Source: Dolichospermum sp. UHCC 0259
GTDB taxonomy: Bacteria > Cyanobacteriota > Cyanobacteriia > Cyanobacteriales > Nostocaceae
Direction: 5' to 3'
Length of the DNA: 64,000 bases
NCBI RefSeq assembly: GCF_009711935.1
Contig: NZ_VIKX01000216.1
Location: 26,096 to 90,095 of the forward strand
Shown: in pieces, positions 44,501-52,984 of the stretch
Position numbering within the stretch: position 1 is the stretch's first letter
How the letters are laid out: each line of letters begins with the position of its first letter
Made by a program: the position numbers and the translations under genes
The notes under the pieces: model-generated
What the model was told of the DNA's origin: nothing
What the model saw: the letters and a program-made list of their open reading frames with translations, nothing else
Databases searched by the model: none

Positions 44501-45445
44501 ATGATTTTACAAATGCAACCTAAATTAATTATTCATGGTGGTGCTGGTAGTTCTCTCCAAGGTAAGGGGGGATTGATAGCAGTTCGCAACTCTCTTTCTC
44601 AAATTGTTGCGGAAGTTTATGCTCTTTTACTAAACGGTGCAAGTGCGACTGAGGCTGTAGTTCGGGGTTGTGAGATGTTGGAAGATGAACCTCGGTTTAA
44701 TGCTGGTACTGGTTCTGTCCTCCAATCTGATGGACAAATCCGTATGAGTGCTTCGATAATGGATGGGACAACTGGGCGGTTTAGTGGTGTGATTAATGTG
44801 TCACGGGTGAAAAATCCGATTGAAATGGCGCTGTTTTTACAAGATGCTGATGATCGAGTTTTGTCTGATTATGGTGCGGCTGAGTTGGCGCGGGAGTTGG
44901 AACTTCCTATTTACAATGGTTTAACTGATTTGCGCTTGAAAGAGTGGACTCTAGAACGTCAGGATAACTTTAAAAGAACGATGGCTGGGGTAGTGGCAGA
45001 ACCAGAAATGGCAGAAAGTGCCGGTAGGGGAACGATTGGTGTTGTGGCTTTAGATGGCTATGGTAAATTAGCTGCTGGTACTTCTACTGGAGGTAAGGGC
45101 TTTGAACGGATTGGGAGAGTTAGTGACTCGGCGATGCCAGCGGGTAATTATGCGACTAGTCAGGCGGCGGTTAGTTGTACGGGGATTGGGGAAGATATTA
45201 TTGATGAGTGTTTAGCGGCCAAGGTTGTGGTGCGTGTTACTGATGGAATGTCTCTACAGGAGGCTATGCAGCGATCATTTACGGAAGCTAAGAGGAATAA
45301 TCGAGATTTTGGGGCGATCGCTCTTGATGCCACTGGTGCGATATCCTATGGTAAAACCTGCGAAGTCTTACTAGCTGCTTACCATAATGGCGAAAATATT
45401 GGCGATACTTTGGAATGGAATAATCAAGAACTAATTGGTCATTAG
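44501..45445 (+). CDS. Isoaspartyl peptidase/L-asparaginase (Ntn hydrolase)
   Basis: The 314 residues start with PKLIIHGGAGSSL, the family N-terminus. The autoprocessing site and nucleophile Thr178 is in GRGTIGVVALD, preceded by the linker that is cleaved on maturation. GTSTGGKGFERIGRVSDSAMPAGNYA and GEDIIDE complete the active site. The precursor splits into alpha and beta subunits and hydrolyses isoaspartyl dipeptides such as beta-aspartyl-arginine, the product of cyanophycinase. In a nitrogen-fixing cyanobacterium it probably acts in cyanophycin turnover. A second Met at codon 5 is an alternative start. Confidence 0.94.
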   Translation: MILQMQPKLIIHGGAGSSLQGKGGLIAVRNSLSQIVAEVYALLLNGASATEAVVRGCEMLEDEPRFNAGTGSVLQSDGQIRMSASIMDGTTGRFSGVINVSRVKNPIEMALFLQDADDRVLSDYGAAELARELELPIYNGLTDLRLKEWTLERQDNFKRTMAGVVAEPEMAESAGRGTIGVVALDGYGKLAAGTSTGGKGFERIGRVSDSAMPAGNYATSQAAVSCTGIGEDIIDECLAAKVVVRVTDGMSLQEAMQRSFTEAKRNNRDFGAIALDATGAISYGKTCEVLLAAYHNGENIGDTLEWNNQELIGH

Positions 45446-45516
45446 TCAGTGGTCAGTTGTCAGTGGCAACAGGGGTTTTATAGTTTCTGCGTTTTTTGTG
45501 CTTTTGTGGTAAAAAA

Positions 45517-46977
45517 ATGAATCTCCCAGTAACAGAATCTTGGCAAGATGTTCGCGCAGCATTAAAAGCAATTTGGGGATATGACGATTTTCGTCCCCCC
45601 CAAAAAGAAATTGTTAAATGTTTAATATCACAAAAAGATGCTCTAATTATCATGCCCACAGGTGGGGGGAAATCAATTTGTTTTCAACTCCCCGCCTTAC
45701 TAAAAACAGGATTGACTTTAATAGTTTCTCCTTTAGTGGCACTGATGGAAAACCAAGTTGAGGAATTACGGCAACTATCGCAAAAGGCGGCACTTTTACA
45801 TAGCGAATTAACTGCATCTCAACGCCAGGGAACTTTGCAAGCTTTGGAAAAACAGCAATTAAGATTATTGTATTTATCACCAGAAACCTTACTAAGTCCA
45901 GCAGTATGGCAAAAGTTATGTAATCCGCAACTTAAAATTAATGGTTTGATTCTTGATGAAGCCCATTGTTTAGTGCAATGGGGTGACACTTTTCGTCCAG
46001 CTTATCGGCGTTTAGGGGCTGTGCGTGAAGCTTTACTAAAGTCAAAACCACCGGGAACAAAAATTAGTATAGCAGCTTTTACAGCTACGGCTGATCCTTT
46101 AGCCCAAAAGATTATTTCTACAGTTTTAAAATTAGATCAACCTGAGATTTTTCAGATTAATCCTTATCGGGAAAATTTAAATCCTATTGTCCGAATTGCT
46201 TGGACTCCTAGAGGAAGAAAACAACAATTATTAAAGTTTATTCAAAAACGACCAAAGCAAGTTGGGTTAATTTATGTGCGGACTCGAAGAGATAGTGAAA
46301 ATTTAGCCCGGTGGTTAATAGAAAATGGTTATCAAACTGCTAGTTATCATGCAGGATTAAGTCCAACAGAACGCCGCAATATTGAAGCTAGTTGGTTAGG
46401 TGGAAAAATTCTTTTTGTGGTGTGTACCTGTGCTTTTGGCATGGGGATAAATAAATCAGATGTGCGGTGGGTTGTCCACTTTCATGCGCCACATTTGTTA
46501 TCGGAATATGTGCAAGAAATAGGTAGGGCGGGAAGAGATGGAAAACCTGCTGATGTTTTGACTTTGGTAAGCGAACCAACGGGATTTTTAGATGCCCAGG
46601 ATAAGCAAAGACAGAAATTTTTTGCAGAACAAATGAAATCTCAACAACAAAAAGCCCAACAATTAGCGAAACAATTACCATCCCAAGGAGAAATAAATAC
46701 TGTAATTAAAGAATTTCCCAATAGTGCTGTGGCACTTTCTCTTCTACATAGTAATGGACAACTGAAGTGGCTTGATCCTTTTCATTATTCTATTTCGTCA
46801 AAATCAGGAAATCCACCAGTTACACAATTACAGGCTGCTAAACAAATGAGTGAATATCTCACTACTAAAAAATGTCGTTGGCAGTTTTTGTTAAATGCCT
46901 TTGGCTTTGAAACACCTACTGCTAATTGGCGTTGTGGACATTGTGATAATTGTGGAAATCAATCATCAGCACCATGA
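45517..46977 (+). CDS. recQ: RecQ-family ATP-dependent DNA helicase
   Basis: I choose ATG 45517 (MNLPVTESWQDVRAAL), giving 486 residues; a TTG 7 codons upstream is in frame. Helicase motifs are all visible: FRPPQKEIV (motif 0), PTGGGKSICFQLPAL (I), LILDEAHCLVQWGD (II, DEAH), AFTATAD (III), YHAGLSPTERR (IV-V) and EIGRAGRDGKP (VI). The zinc-binding region at the C-terminus ends CGHCDNC. There is no HRDC domain, so it is the short RecQ form. It unwinds DNA 3' to 5' in recombination and fork repair. Confidence 0.9.
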   Translation: MNLPVTESWQDVRAALKAIWGYDDFRPPQKEIVKCLISQKDALIIMPTGGGKSICFQLPALLKTGLTLIVSPLVALMENQVEELRQLSQKAALLHSELTASQRQGTLQALEKQQLRLLYLSPETLLSPAVWQKLCNPQLKINGLILDEAHCLVQWGDTFRPAYRRLGAVREALLKSKPPGTKISIAAFTATADPLAQKIISTVLKLDQPEIFQINPYRENLNPIVRIAWTPRGRKQQLLKFIQKRPKQVGLIYVRTRRDSENLARWLIENGYQTASYHAGLSPTERRNIEASWLGGKILFVVCTCAFGMGINKSDVRWVVHFHAPHLLSEYVQEIGRAGRDGKPADVLTLVSEPTGFLDAQDKQRQKFFAEQMKSQQQKAQQLAKQLPSQGEINTVIKEFPNSAVALSLLHSNGQLKWLDPFHYSISSKSGNPPVTQLQAAKQMSEYLTTKKCRWQFLLNAFGFETPTANWRCGHCDNCGNQSSAP

Positions 46978-46982
46978 TTTTT

Positions 46983-47001
46983 GGGCGCAGGCCCTGCGCC
47001 C
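46983..47001. terminator. GC-rich hairpin between convergent genes
   Basis: GGGCGCA, loop GGCCC, TGCGCCC between the recQ stop and a convergent gene. It is related to the hairpin after ftsX and probably stops transcription from both sides. Confidence 0.55.
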
Positions 47002-47009
47002 CTACCTCC

Positions 47010-47504
47010 TTAATTTTTAGTTGATTCTCCTTGACTACAATATTTATTTAATTGAACGCCTAGAGTATCTGATTCTTTACCGGCAGTTTTGGCGGCTGTT
47101 GTCAGTGCGGAATCAATTTCTTTTCTGGCTTTTTCAATTTTTGCTCTACCCTCTGATGATGCCTCTGCTTTTTTAGTTTCCCCAAGTGCTTGAGAAGCTT
47201 TGGCTATGGCTTCACTAAGATAATCAAAGATTTTGATAAATTTGGTTTCAAATTCTTGCAGTTTGGGATCTTTTAAGTTTAATTCCTGAATGGATTTGGT
47301 GACATTTTTTAAGTCTTTGGATAATTGCAAGCTGGTTGATACCTGTTGACCTTTTTTGATATCAATCAGTGCTGTGCCTTGATTGACAACTGTAACTAAT
47401 CGCTGACATTGGGCGGTTTTAGTCTCGCTGCAACTGGTAATTAAAAACACAATGCTCATGCTAACAGGAGCAATAACTGAATAACGGGAAAACAACATTA
47501 ACAT
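47010..47504 (-). CDS. Small helical lipoprotein of unknown function
   Basis: I choose the ATG at 47504 (MLMLFSRYSV), which gives a proper signal peptide ending in the lipobox LITSC. The mature protein, about 140 residues, is helical: SKDLKNVTKSIQELNLKDPK, then a Lys/Ala-rich coiled-coil-like stretch (AIAKASQALGETKKAEASSE), and one Cys near the end (NKYCSQG). It would be anchored in the periplasm. It lies 24 bases upstream of no further gene on this strand except recQ, which is convergent, and is last in the line of genes after the Co/Ni transporter. Function unknown. Confidence 0.65.
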   Translation of the reverse strand: MLMLFSRYSVIAPVSMSIVFLITSCSETKTAQCQRLVTVVNQGTALIDIKKGQQVSTSLQLSKDLKNVTKSIQELNLKDPKLQEFETKFIKIFDYLSEAIAKASQALGETKKAEASSEGRAKIEKARKEIDSALTTAAKTAGKESDTLGVQLNKYCSQGESTKN

Positions 47505-47582
47505 CCCAAGAGCATTAAAATTCCCTAAATAGTAAGCCAGATGATCATTAATTTGCAATTAGGAATTTCTGTGTTGAGCAGT

Positions 47583-48347
47583 TTACCAATCTACTGGCAA
47601 CCCTAATTTATCTAAGGTTTTGCCATCTTGCAACAGTGGTTGAATGTCGCTGTCTATTTGAATTTTACCAGTAGAGAGGACTAAAGCCCGTTGGGTGACT
47701 CTTCCTAGCCAATTGAGATCATGGGAAGCTATTAACATCACTTGAACGGGCAATTTTAATAATACGTGGGCTAAATGTCGTCGCCATGCTGGGTCTAGTC
47801 CGTTGGTAGGTTCGTCTAAGATGAGAATGGCAGGATCTAGGGCTAAAATCGAGGCTAGGGCGGCTAAACGTCTTTGTCCTCCAGAAAGTTCGTGAGCGGA
47901 ACGATGGGCATAAGCTTCTAATCCAAAGTCGGCTAATAGCTGATGGGCTTTATCTTTTGCAGCTATGGATGAAACACCATAGTTAAGGGGTCCGAAAGTA
48001 ACGTCTTCCAAGATTGTGGGCATAAATAATTGGTCGTTAGCATCTTGAAAGCTAAAACCAATTTGTTGTCGTATTTGCGGGAGAGTGGTTGGCAATAGGG
48101 GGATGCCGTTAATCCAGATTTTGCCACTTTGGGGGTGTTTTAAGCCGATGAGGTTTTCTAATAAGGTGCTTTTTCCTGAGCCTGTAGCCCCCATTAAGGC
48201 CACGCGATCGCCTGTTTGTAAGCTAAAAGAAATTTCTTGTAATACGGGTTGCTGGTGTGAATAGGCATATACCAGATTTTGGACTTCAACGACATTCGTA
48301 TGCGGTTGAGAGAGAGAAATTTGGGGATTAGAAGTTAATGATGTCAA
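47583..48347 (-). CDS. cbiO: Co/Ni ECF transporter ATPase, CbiO type
   Basis: The 254 residues have Walker A GATGSGKST near 53-61, the Q-loop in GFSFQDANDQLF, the signature LSGGQRRLAALA near 160, Walker B ILILDEPTNGLDP and the switch His in IASHDLNWLG. The FQDANDQLF form is typical of ECF-type ATPases. It energises metal uptake with the membrane proteins encoded directly upstream (CbiQ, CbiM). It is separated from cbiQ by 10 bases. Whether the metal is cobalt or nickel cannot be told from the ATPase. Confidence 0.93.
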   Translation of the reverse strand: MTSLTSNPQISLSQPHTNVVEVQNLVYAYSHQQPVLQEISFSLQTGDRVALMGATGSGKSTLLENLIGLKHPQSGKIWINGIPLLPTTLPQIRQQIGFSFQDANDQLFMPTILEDVTFGPLNYGVSSIAAKDKAHQLLADFGLEAYAHRSAHELSGGQRRLAALASILALDPAILILDEPTNGLDPAWRRHLAHVLLKLPVQVMLIASHDLNWLGRVTQRALVLSTGKIQIDSDIQPLLQDGKTLDKLGLPVDW

Positions 48348-48357
48348 GATTCACCAC

Positions 48358-49017
48358 TCAAATAACAGTAAAGTAAGAACTTAGGGTTAAACAAGTAGCT
48401 GTCACCCCAGCTATTAACAAGATAAAACGTTCTTTCGATTTGAGGGGGGATTCTATGGGTAATTGTCCGTTATATCCACGAGCTACCATCGCTATATAAA
48501 CTCTTTCGGCTCTGTCGAGGGTACGAAGATATAAAGAGCCAATCATGGAAGCACTAGCATAACGTATCCATCCTGCTGCACCATTTAAACCACGTAATTG
48601 GGCGCTGCGCTGCATTTGCGTTACTTCTGAAAGTAATATCTCTAAGTATTGGGCGGATAAAATCAGGTTTTCCTTTAATGGGGCAGGTATTGGTAAGCTT
48701 TTGAGGGCGATACCCAAACTGTGGGGAGGTAAGGTTAATAAAAAACTATTCATGGTAATTAAACAAATTAAGGAACGCACAAGCAAAAAACTAGCTCGTT
48801 CCCATCCCAAAGGTAAAGCCACTAAAGATAGAAAAATTAATTCTGCACCGATTAATCCGCCTAGTTTACGAATGGGTACTTGTAATATGCCAACCCAGAC
48901 AAGAGCGATCGCTCCATATACTAGTAAATTAGACCAAGTATGATGTTTGAGAAAAGCTGCCCCAATCACAATGATCAGGGATAATTGCAACCGTAATGGC
49001 AAGGAAATTTTAAGCAT
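48358..49017 (-). CDS. cbiQ: Co/Ni ECF transporter transmembrane subunit, CbiQ type
   Basis: I choose ATG 49017 (MLKISLPLRLQLSLI), 219 residues, which overlaps the cbiM stop by 8 bases; an upstream start would overlap by 50. The membrane protein has about five TM helices. Two coupling motifs of ECF T-components are visible: SAQLRGLNG near 145 (A-R-G type) and YIAMVARGYNGQLP near 185. It links the ATPase dimer to the substrate-binding component. Confidence 0.92.
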   Translation of the reverse strand: MLKISLPLRLQLSLIIVIGAAFLKHHTWSNLLVYGAIALVWVGILQVPIRKLGGLIGAELIFLSLVALPLGWERASFLLVRSLICLITMNSFLLTLPPHSLGIALKSLPIPAPLKENLILSAQYLEILLSEVTQMQRSAQLRGLNGAAGWIRYASASMIGSLYLRTLDRAERVYIAMVARGYNGQLPIESPLKSKERFILLIAGVTATCLTLSSYFTVI

Positions 49018-49933
49018 TCTTCGGTTTGATAACTTTGGCAATTCCAAAAGCCACAGCAAAGCAAGCTGTAGCGCCGACTAACCCAGCAATACTTGTCCCA
49101 ATTTGTCCTAAACCTTTAATCTCATAATCAGCTAAAGGTGTCGGTACAATTACCCGCACATTTTCTCCTAAATCAATAAATCCTAAGTTGACTGCTACTT
49201 TTTCTAAACCATCTGGCCAAGCAGAAGCAAATAGAGACAACACACCCGAAATCAGTAAAATACTGACAACGGGAACTAACCAGCCTCTAACTTTGTGTTC
49301 TTCACCTGGTAACAAATCTGGGCGGGCTGTGGCTAGATAGGTTAGTACACCCCCAGTAATCGCCCCTTCACCAACACCGATGAGAATATGTACACCTGCC
49401 ATCGTGGGTAAAACTATGTTGGCTGGTGCTGTCCCAGACAGGGCTAATTGAATGGCACAAGCTACAGCGGCGACAACTACGCTAACTCCTGCTGCTATTC
49501 CTGCCGCTAGGGGTAAACGCCTTTGAGAACCTCCTAATAGTCGTTGTAAGGTTTGGGTTAATCCCCACGCTACCCACACGCCGACTACTCCCATATTGAA
49601 AATATTTGCCCCCAAGGCGGTGATCCCACCATCAGCAAATAGCACGGCTTGAATAATTAAAACTGTGGCTATACATAACATTCCCGCCCAAGGACTACCT
49701 AAAATAATGGCGGCTAAAGCCCCTCCTAATAGGTGGCCGCTAGTCCCCCCCGCTACGGGAAAATTAATCATTTGGGCGGCGAAAATAAAGGCTGTGGTTA
49801 GGCCGAGAATGGGGGCGCGGCGAATACCAAACGCTGTTTGCGATCGCTCAAAAGCTACAAATAAAGCGGCTGCACTGGCTAAACTGGTGGCTGCGGCTAC
49901 TGGTACAGAGACAAATCCATCGGGTATGTGCAT
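49010..49933 (-). CDS. cbiM: Co/Ni-binding component, CbiM fused to a PDGLE (CbiN-like) domain
   Basis: The 307 residues begin MHIPDGFVS, where the amino group, His2 and the following residues form the metal site; this requires exactly this start. Residues 1-210 are the seven-helix CbiM/NikM domain. The C-terminal 90 residues (SILLISGVLSLFASAWPDGLEKVA, then a final TM helix) form the PDGLE domain that in other species is a separate CbiN/NikN protein. This fused MN-Q-O arrangement is common in cyanobacteria. The likely use is cobalt for B12 or nickel for hydrogenase and urease. No riboswitch is recognised upstream. Confidence 0.93.
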   Translation of the reverse strand: MHIPDGFVSVPVAAATSLASAAALFVAFERSQTAFGIRRAPILGLTTAFIFAAQMINFPVAGGTSGHLLGGALAAIILGSPWAGMLCIATVLIIQAVLFADGGITALGANIFNMGVVGVWVAWGLTQTLQRLLGGSQRRLPLAAGIAAGVSVVVAAVACAIQLALSGTAPANIVLPTMAGVHILIGVGEGAITGGVLTYLATARPDLLPGEEHKVRGWLVPVVSILLISGVLSLFASAWPDGLEKVAVNLGFIDLGENVRVIVPTPLADYEIKGLGQIGTSIAGLVGATACFAVAFGIAKVIKPKNA

Positions 49934-50494
49934 GAGACTTTGTATTTTTTAAATGTGTTTTTTGCAGACTAATTGTAAGTAATATAACGACTAACAAAAT
50001 TAATAGCAAACTAAAATTTATCTCTTTTGACAATACCCTATTGGTAGATGTTTTGGGGTTTTATTTAGGATAATTTCGTAATAAAAAATACGTCAAATTA
50101 TATATTTATTTTTTCAATCGTTAACATTTGTAAATCTTTATGACATATTCTCACATTTCTAACCGCTTCAAGAAATTAGGAATTTCAAGCTTTGTTAATT
50201 TAAGTCTGAAGATGGTAGACATTTTTACGATATGGATTTTTAGTTTTTATTACAACTGTCAACAGATTTTGGATTTTGGATTTTGGATTGACTCCATCCT
50301 AAAGTGTGGAGATTGAGGATTTTAGATTGGCGATTTTTGATTAATTCCCCCCTGAAGGGAAGCTTGTATTTATATTTAGCAGTTCCTATTACTGTTGACA
50401 ATGAATTTTTTATCCTGCCTTTTATTCAATCAGTTATTAAAACAAATCAACTTTGTTTAGTAGTTTATAATATTTAACAGGAGGTAATATCACA
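49934..50494. other. 561-base gap between cbiM and the XisI gene
   Basis: This is an AT-rich divergent promoter region with the repeated phrase GGATTTTGGATT near 50271-50290 and GATTTT variants after it. I see no B12, NiCo or other riboswitch core. An open frame just upstream of cbiM (50033 downwards) starts with a hydrophobic stretch, but it runs into cbiM out of frame. Confidence 0.5.
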
Positions 50495-50827
50495 ATGGCA
50501 AAATTAGCAGAATATCGGCAATATATTAAGAACTTACTTAAACAACACGCTGGTATGGTTTGGGATAACCGCATTCAAGCACAGACGATTTTTGATGGTG
50601 AAAATGACCATTATCAATTAATTTATGTAGGTTGGCGTGATCAAAATCGTATTTATGGACCTGTTTTACATCTAGATATTATTGATGATAAAATCTGGAT
50701 TCAGCAAGATGGTACAGAGGTAGGAATTGCTAATGAATTGGTTGAATTAGGTGTACCAAAAGAAGATATTGTTTTAGGTTTTCAATTGCCTTCAGTCCGC
50801 AAATATACAGATTTTGCTGTTAGTTAA
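50495..50827 (+). CDS. xisI: XisI-family protein (fdxN element excision controlling factor)
   Basis: The 110 residues match XisI along their whole length, with YRQYIKNLLKQHA, YQLIYVGWRDQNRIYGPVLH, IWIQQDGTE and LGVPKEDIVLGFQLPSVRKYT. A strong AGGAGGT ribosome binding site precedes the ATG. In Anabaena PCC 7120, XisI and XisH control excision of the fdxN element during heterocyst formation. XisH is normally adjacent but is absent here, and no element boundary is visible, so a different role is possible. Members of the family are highly multiplied in Nostocales. Confidence 0.92.
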   Translation: MAKLAEYRQYIKNLLKQHAGMVWDNRIQAQTIFDGENDHYQLIYVGWRDQNRIYGPVLHLDIIDDKIWIQQDGTEVGIANELVELGVPKEDIVLGFQLPSVRKYTDFAVS

Positions 50828-50869
50828 TTAAATCTCAATTGTCTGATAGCGTAGCGTGGCGCAAGCCAT

Positions 50870-50902
50870 ATCAGGATATCCAGGATTTAAGGATTTACAG
50901 GA
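50870..50902 (+). repeat. TCAGGATATCCAGGATT-type dispersed repeat, copy 1
   Basis: A 33-base element almost identical to the copy at 52828-52860 and inverted relative to 52168-52207. A small palindrome (TAGCGTAGCGTGGCGCAAGC, about 50846) precedes it. Confidence 0.85.
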
Positions 50903-51055
50903 TGTTTGCTTGAGTTGTGCTTTTAGGGTTTGAGGATTCTATACTTTTCCGTTAGACTCAAAAAACTGCAATGTGATCTAGATTAGTGCTTTTTGCTGCT
51001 TGATAGGGAATAATGGAATAAATACTTTTTGTCAGATAAAGGTGAGTTTTGACAA

Positions 51056-52117
51056 ATGGACTGGACAACTATACTCAAAGCACAGCAGACTGATTTTATT
51101 CAAAGACTGAAATCTGGTGACTTACTCCATTGTCAGAAGGAAGGCCAGCATAGTGAATTGACGGTTATCTCTGGAGAGAGGTTAAAGCAATTACGGGATT
51201 TTTGCTGGGATATGGCTAATAAATTTAAGCAACAATACGATGTTAAGAACATCTTCTTCAATCATATGAAGGGAAAGCTGGGTGAGGAAGTTGTTAAAAT
51301 CCGTTTAGGTGATTTTGTAACTGAAATTGATTATGAAAAACGCATTGGTGGAGATGGAAAAATTGATTTTACTTTAACTTCTGATCCATCAGTTGGTATT
51401 CAGGTTAAAACCCGTTATGGATATTTTGATAAAGTTCAATGGACAATTGATAGAGAAGAAATTGAAAGAAATGCTGTTTTAGTTTGTATTTTATGTCAAG
51501 AAGAATTTAGTGACACGGAAAAAGAATATGGTCTTATTATAGCTGGGTTTTTACCAACTAATATGATTAAATCAACTGGTGATAAAACTTTAGTAGGAAT
51601 AGATGAATTACTTTATCCTGGCGGTTTATGTGGTTATTTAGAGAGTTTATCATTTTATGATGCTGACAAATATATCAATTTAGGTGATGAATGTCTTGAT
51701 AAAAAAGATTATGAAGGTGCTGTTTTTCATTATAATCAAGCCTTACTAATAAAGCCTAATGATGCTGTTATTTACAAAAACCGGGGACAAGCACGATATT
51801 TTTTGGGAGATAACCAAGGTGCAATTGAGGATGTTAAACAAGCTGCTGATTTATCTTATAGACAAGGTGATCAGAAGTTTTATAAATATGCTCTGGATAG
51901 AATTAGAGAACTTGAACTGCAAGAGGATAATAAATCTCACAAACAATTACAGCAACTCTGGAATGTAGGTGATCATGTAATGCACAAAACATTTGGTACT
52001 GGTCAAATAACTCATGTTTTTGGATCAGGAAACAGAGTATCTTTAGCAATTAGGTTCAATGAACTAGGTCAAAAGATACTTGATCCAACCATCGCTCAAC
52101 TAGTAAAGATAGATTAA
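51056..52117 (+). CDS. Restriction-nuclease-like protein with TPR and UvrD-type Tudor domain
   Basis: The 353 residues have three visible parts. Residues about 65-190 look like a PD-(D/E)xK nuclease fold: Glu in KGKLGEEVVKIRL, Asp in GDGKIDFTL and the Q-x-K pair in GIQVKTRYGY. Residues about 205-285 are two TPR units (YINLGDECLDKKDYEGAVFH, YKNRGQARYFLGDNQGAIED). Residues about 298-352 (WNVGDHVMHKTFGTGQITHV, then VSLAIRFNELGQKILDP) match the C-terminal Tudor-like domain of UvrD/PcrA that contacts RNA polymerase. The combination suggests DNA processing linked to transcription or defence. I know of no described protein with this order. Confidence 0.7.
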   Translation: MDWTTILKAQQTDFIQRLKSGDLLHCQKEGQHSELTVISGERLKQLRDFCWDMANKFKQQYDVKNIFFNHMKGKLGEEVVKIRLGDFVTEIDYEKRIGGDGKIDFTLTSDPSVGIQVKTRYGYFDKVQWTIDREEIERNAVLVCILCQEEFSDTEKEYGLIIAGFLPTNMIKSTGDKTLVGIDELLYPGGLCGYLESLSFYDADKYINLGDECLDKKDYEGAVFHYNQALLIKPNDAVIYKNRGQARYFLGDNQGAIEDVKQAADLSYRQGDQKFYKYALDRIRELELQEDNKSHKQLQQLWNVGDHVMHKTFGTGQITHVFGSGNRVSLAIRFNELGQKILDPTIAQLVKID

Positions 52118-52167
52118 ATAGCTGTGAGAATCAGGTTTAAGTCTTTGTTTATATTATTTCATAAAAA

Positions 52168-52207
52168 ATCCTGTAAATCCTTAAATCCTGGACATCCTGA
52201 TTCTGAC
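52168..52207 (-). repeat. TCAGGATATCCAGGATT-type dispersed repeat, copy 2 (inverted)
   Basis: The reverse complement reads GTCAGAATCAGGATGTCCAG and continues as in copies 1 and 3. It lies between the nuclease-like gene and the Uma2 gene. Confidence 0.85.
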
Positions 52208-52250
52208 AAATAATCATATAATAGTGAATAAATATTTACCTTAATTAACT

Positions 52251-52826
52251 ATGCAAACCACAGAATCACCCTTACAATTGCGGCTGTGGACTGTTGATGA
52301 ATACCACAGAATGGCTGAAGTAGGAATATTTGAACCAAGTGAACGGGTAGAATTATTAGAAGGGAAAATAATTTGGATGGTTGCTAAAGGAACAGCCCAC
52401 CGTTCAGCAGTGGGTAGAACATATAAGTTGTTGGAAAACAGAATTGGTTATAAAGCTTGCATAGCTATTCAAGACCCTGTAAAATTAAATCAAAGGTCTG
52501 AACCAGAACCAGATATTGCTGTGGTGAAAATAGATCCTTTAGACTATGCAGATCATCATCCTACACCAGCAGAAATTTATTTAATTATCGAAGTTGCAGA
52601 TAGTAGTTTAAAACTAGATACAGAAATCAAAGCTAAAGCTTATTCTCAAGCAGAAATTAAAGATTATTGGGTATTAGATGTAGTGAAACGCGAATTAATT
52701 GTATTTAGAAATCCCACAACAGAAGGTTATCAAAATCAAGAAATTATCACAGAACATCAAAACATATCTCCTTTAGATTTTCCTGATTTAGAAATTGTAG
52801 TTTCCCAGATGCTACCTCTTATCTAA
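52251..52826 (+). CDS. Uma2 family endonuclease-like protein
   Basis: The 191 residues have the Uma2 fold. RLWTVDEYHRMAEVGIFEPSERVELLEGKI is the standard N-terminus; catalytic-type acidic residues lie in EPEPDIAVV, and E-x-K in LIIEVADSSLKLDTEIKAKAYSQAEIKDYWVLD. The family belongs to the PD-(D/E)xK nucleases and is hugely expanded in cyanobacteria, with no settled role. It follows the nuclease-like/TPR/Tudor gene after one copy of the dispersed repeat and is followed directly by another copy. Confidence 0.93.
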   Translation: MQTTESPLQLRLWTVDEYHRMAEVGIFEPSERVELLEGKIIWMVAKGTAHRSAVGRTYKLLENRIGYKACIAIQDPVKLNQRSEPEPDIAVVKIDPLDYADHHPTPAEIYLIIEVADSSLKLDTEIKAKAYSQAEIKDYWVLDVVKRELIVFRNPTTEGYQNQEIITEHQNISPLDFPDLEIVVSQMLPLI

Positions 52827-52827
52827 A

Positions 52828-52860
52828 TCAGGATATCCAGGATTTAAGGATTTACAGAAT
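52828..52860 (+). repeat. TCAGGATATCCAGGATT-type dispersed repeat, copy 3
   Basis: Nearly the same 33 bases as copy 1 and in the same orientation, starting 1 base after the Uma2 stop. Copies 1 and 3 flank the two nuclease-like genes as direct repeats. Confidence 0.85.
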
Positions 52861-52874
52861 ATTGAAGTCATAAG

Positions 52875-52900
52875 CCCCCTCCTCGCTTGCGGGGAGGGGG
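52875..52900. terminator. Strong GC-rich hairpin between convergent genes
   Basis: CCCCCTCCTCG pairs with CGGGGAGGGGG (one G-T pair), an 11-bp stem, followed by GTTGGGGGTGGGG. It is a dispersed cyanobacterial palindrome in the position of a two-way terminator. Confidence 0.55.
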
Positions 52901-52984
52901 TTGGGGGTGGGGTTCTTATATCTCACTGAAGCAATAACCGTTATAGTTAAATTTAACTATAAATTCAACTCTTTATTTATCTAC

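Noticed and set aside
49848..50033. Hydrophobic short frame just upstream of cbiM with His residues
   Set aside because: Half of it overlaps cbiM in another frame and no ribosome binding site is evident; a leader peptide cannot be excluded.
50495..52860. A site-specific excision element around the XisI gene
   Set aside because: No recombinase gene and no element-type direct repeat at the boundaries; the visible repeats are a general dispersed family.
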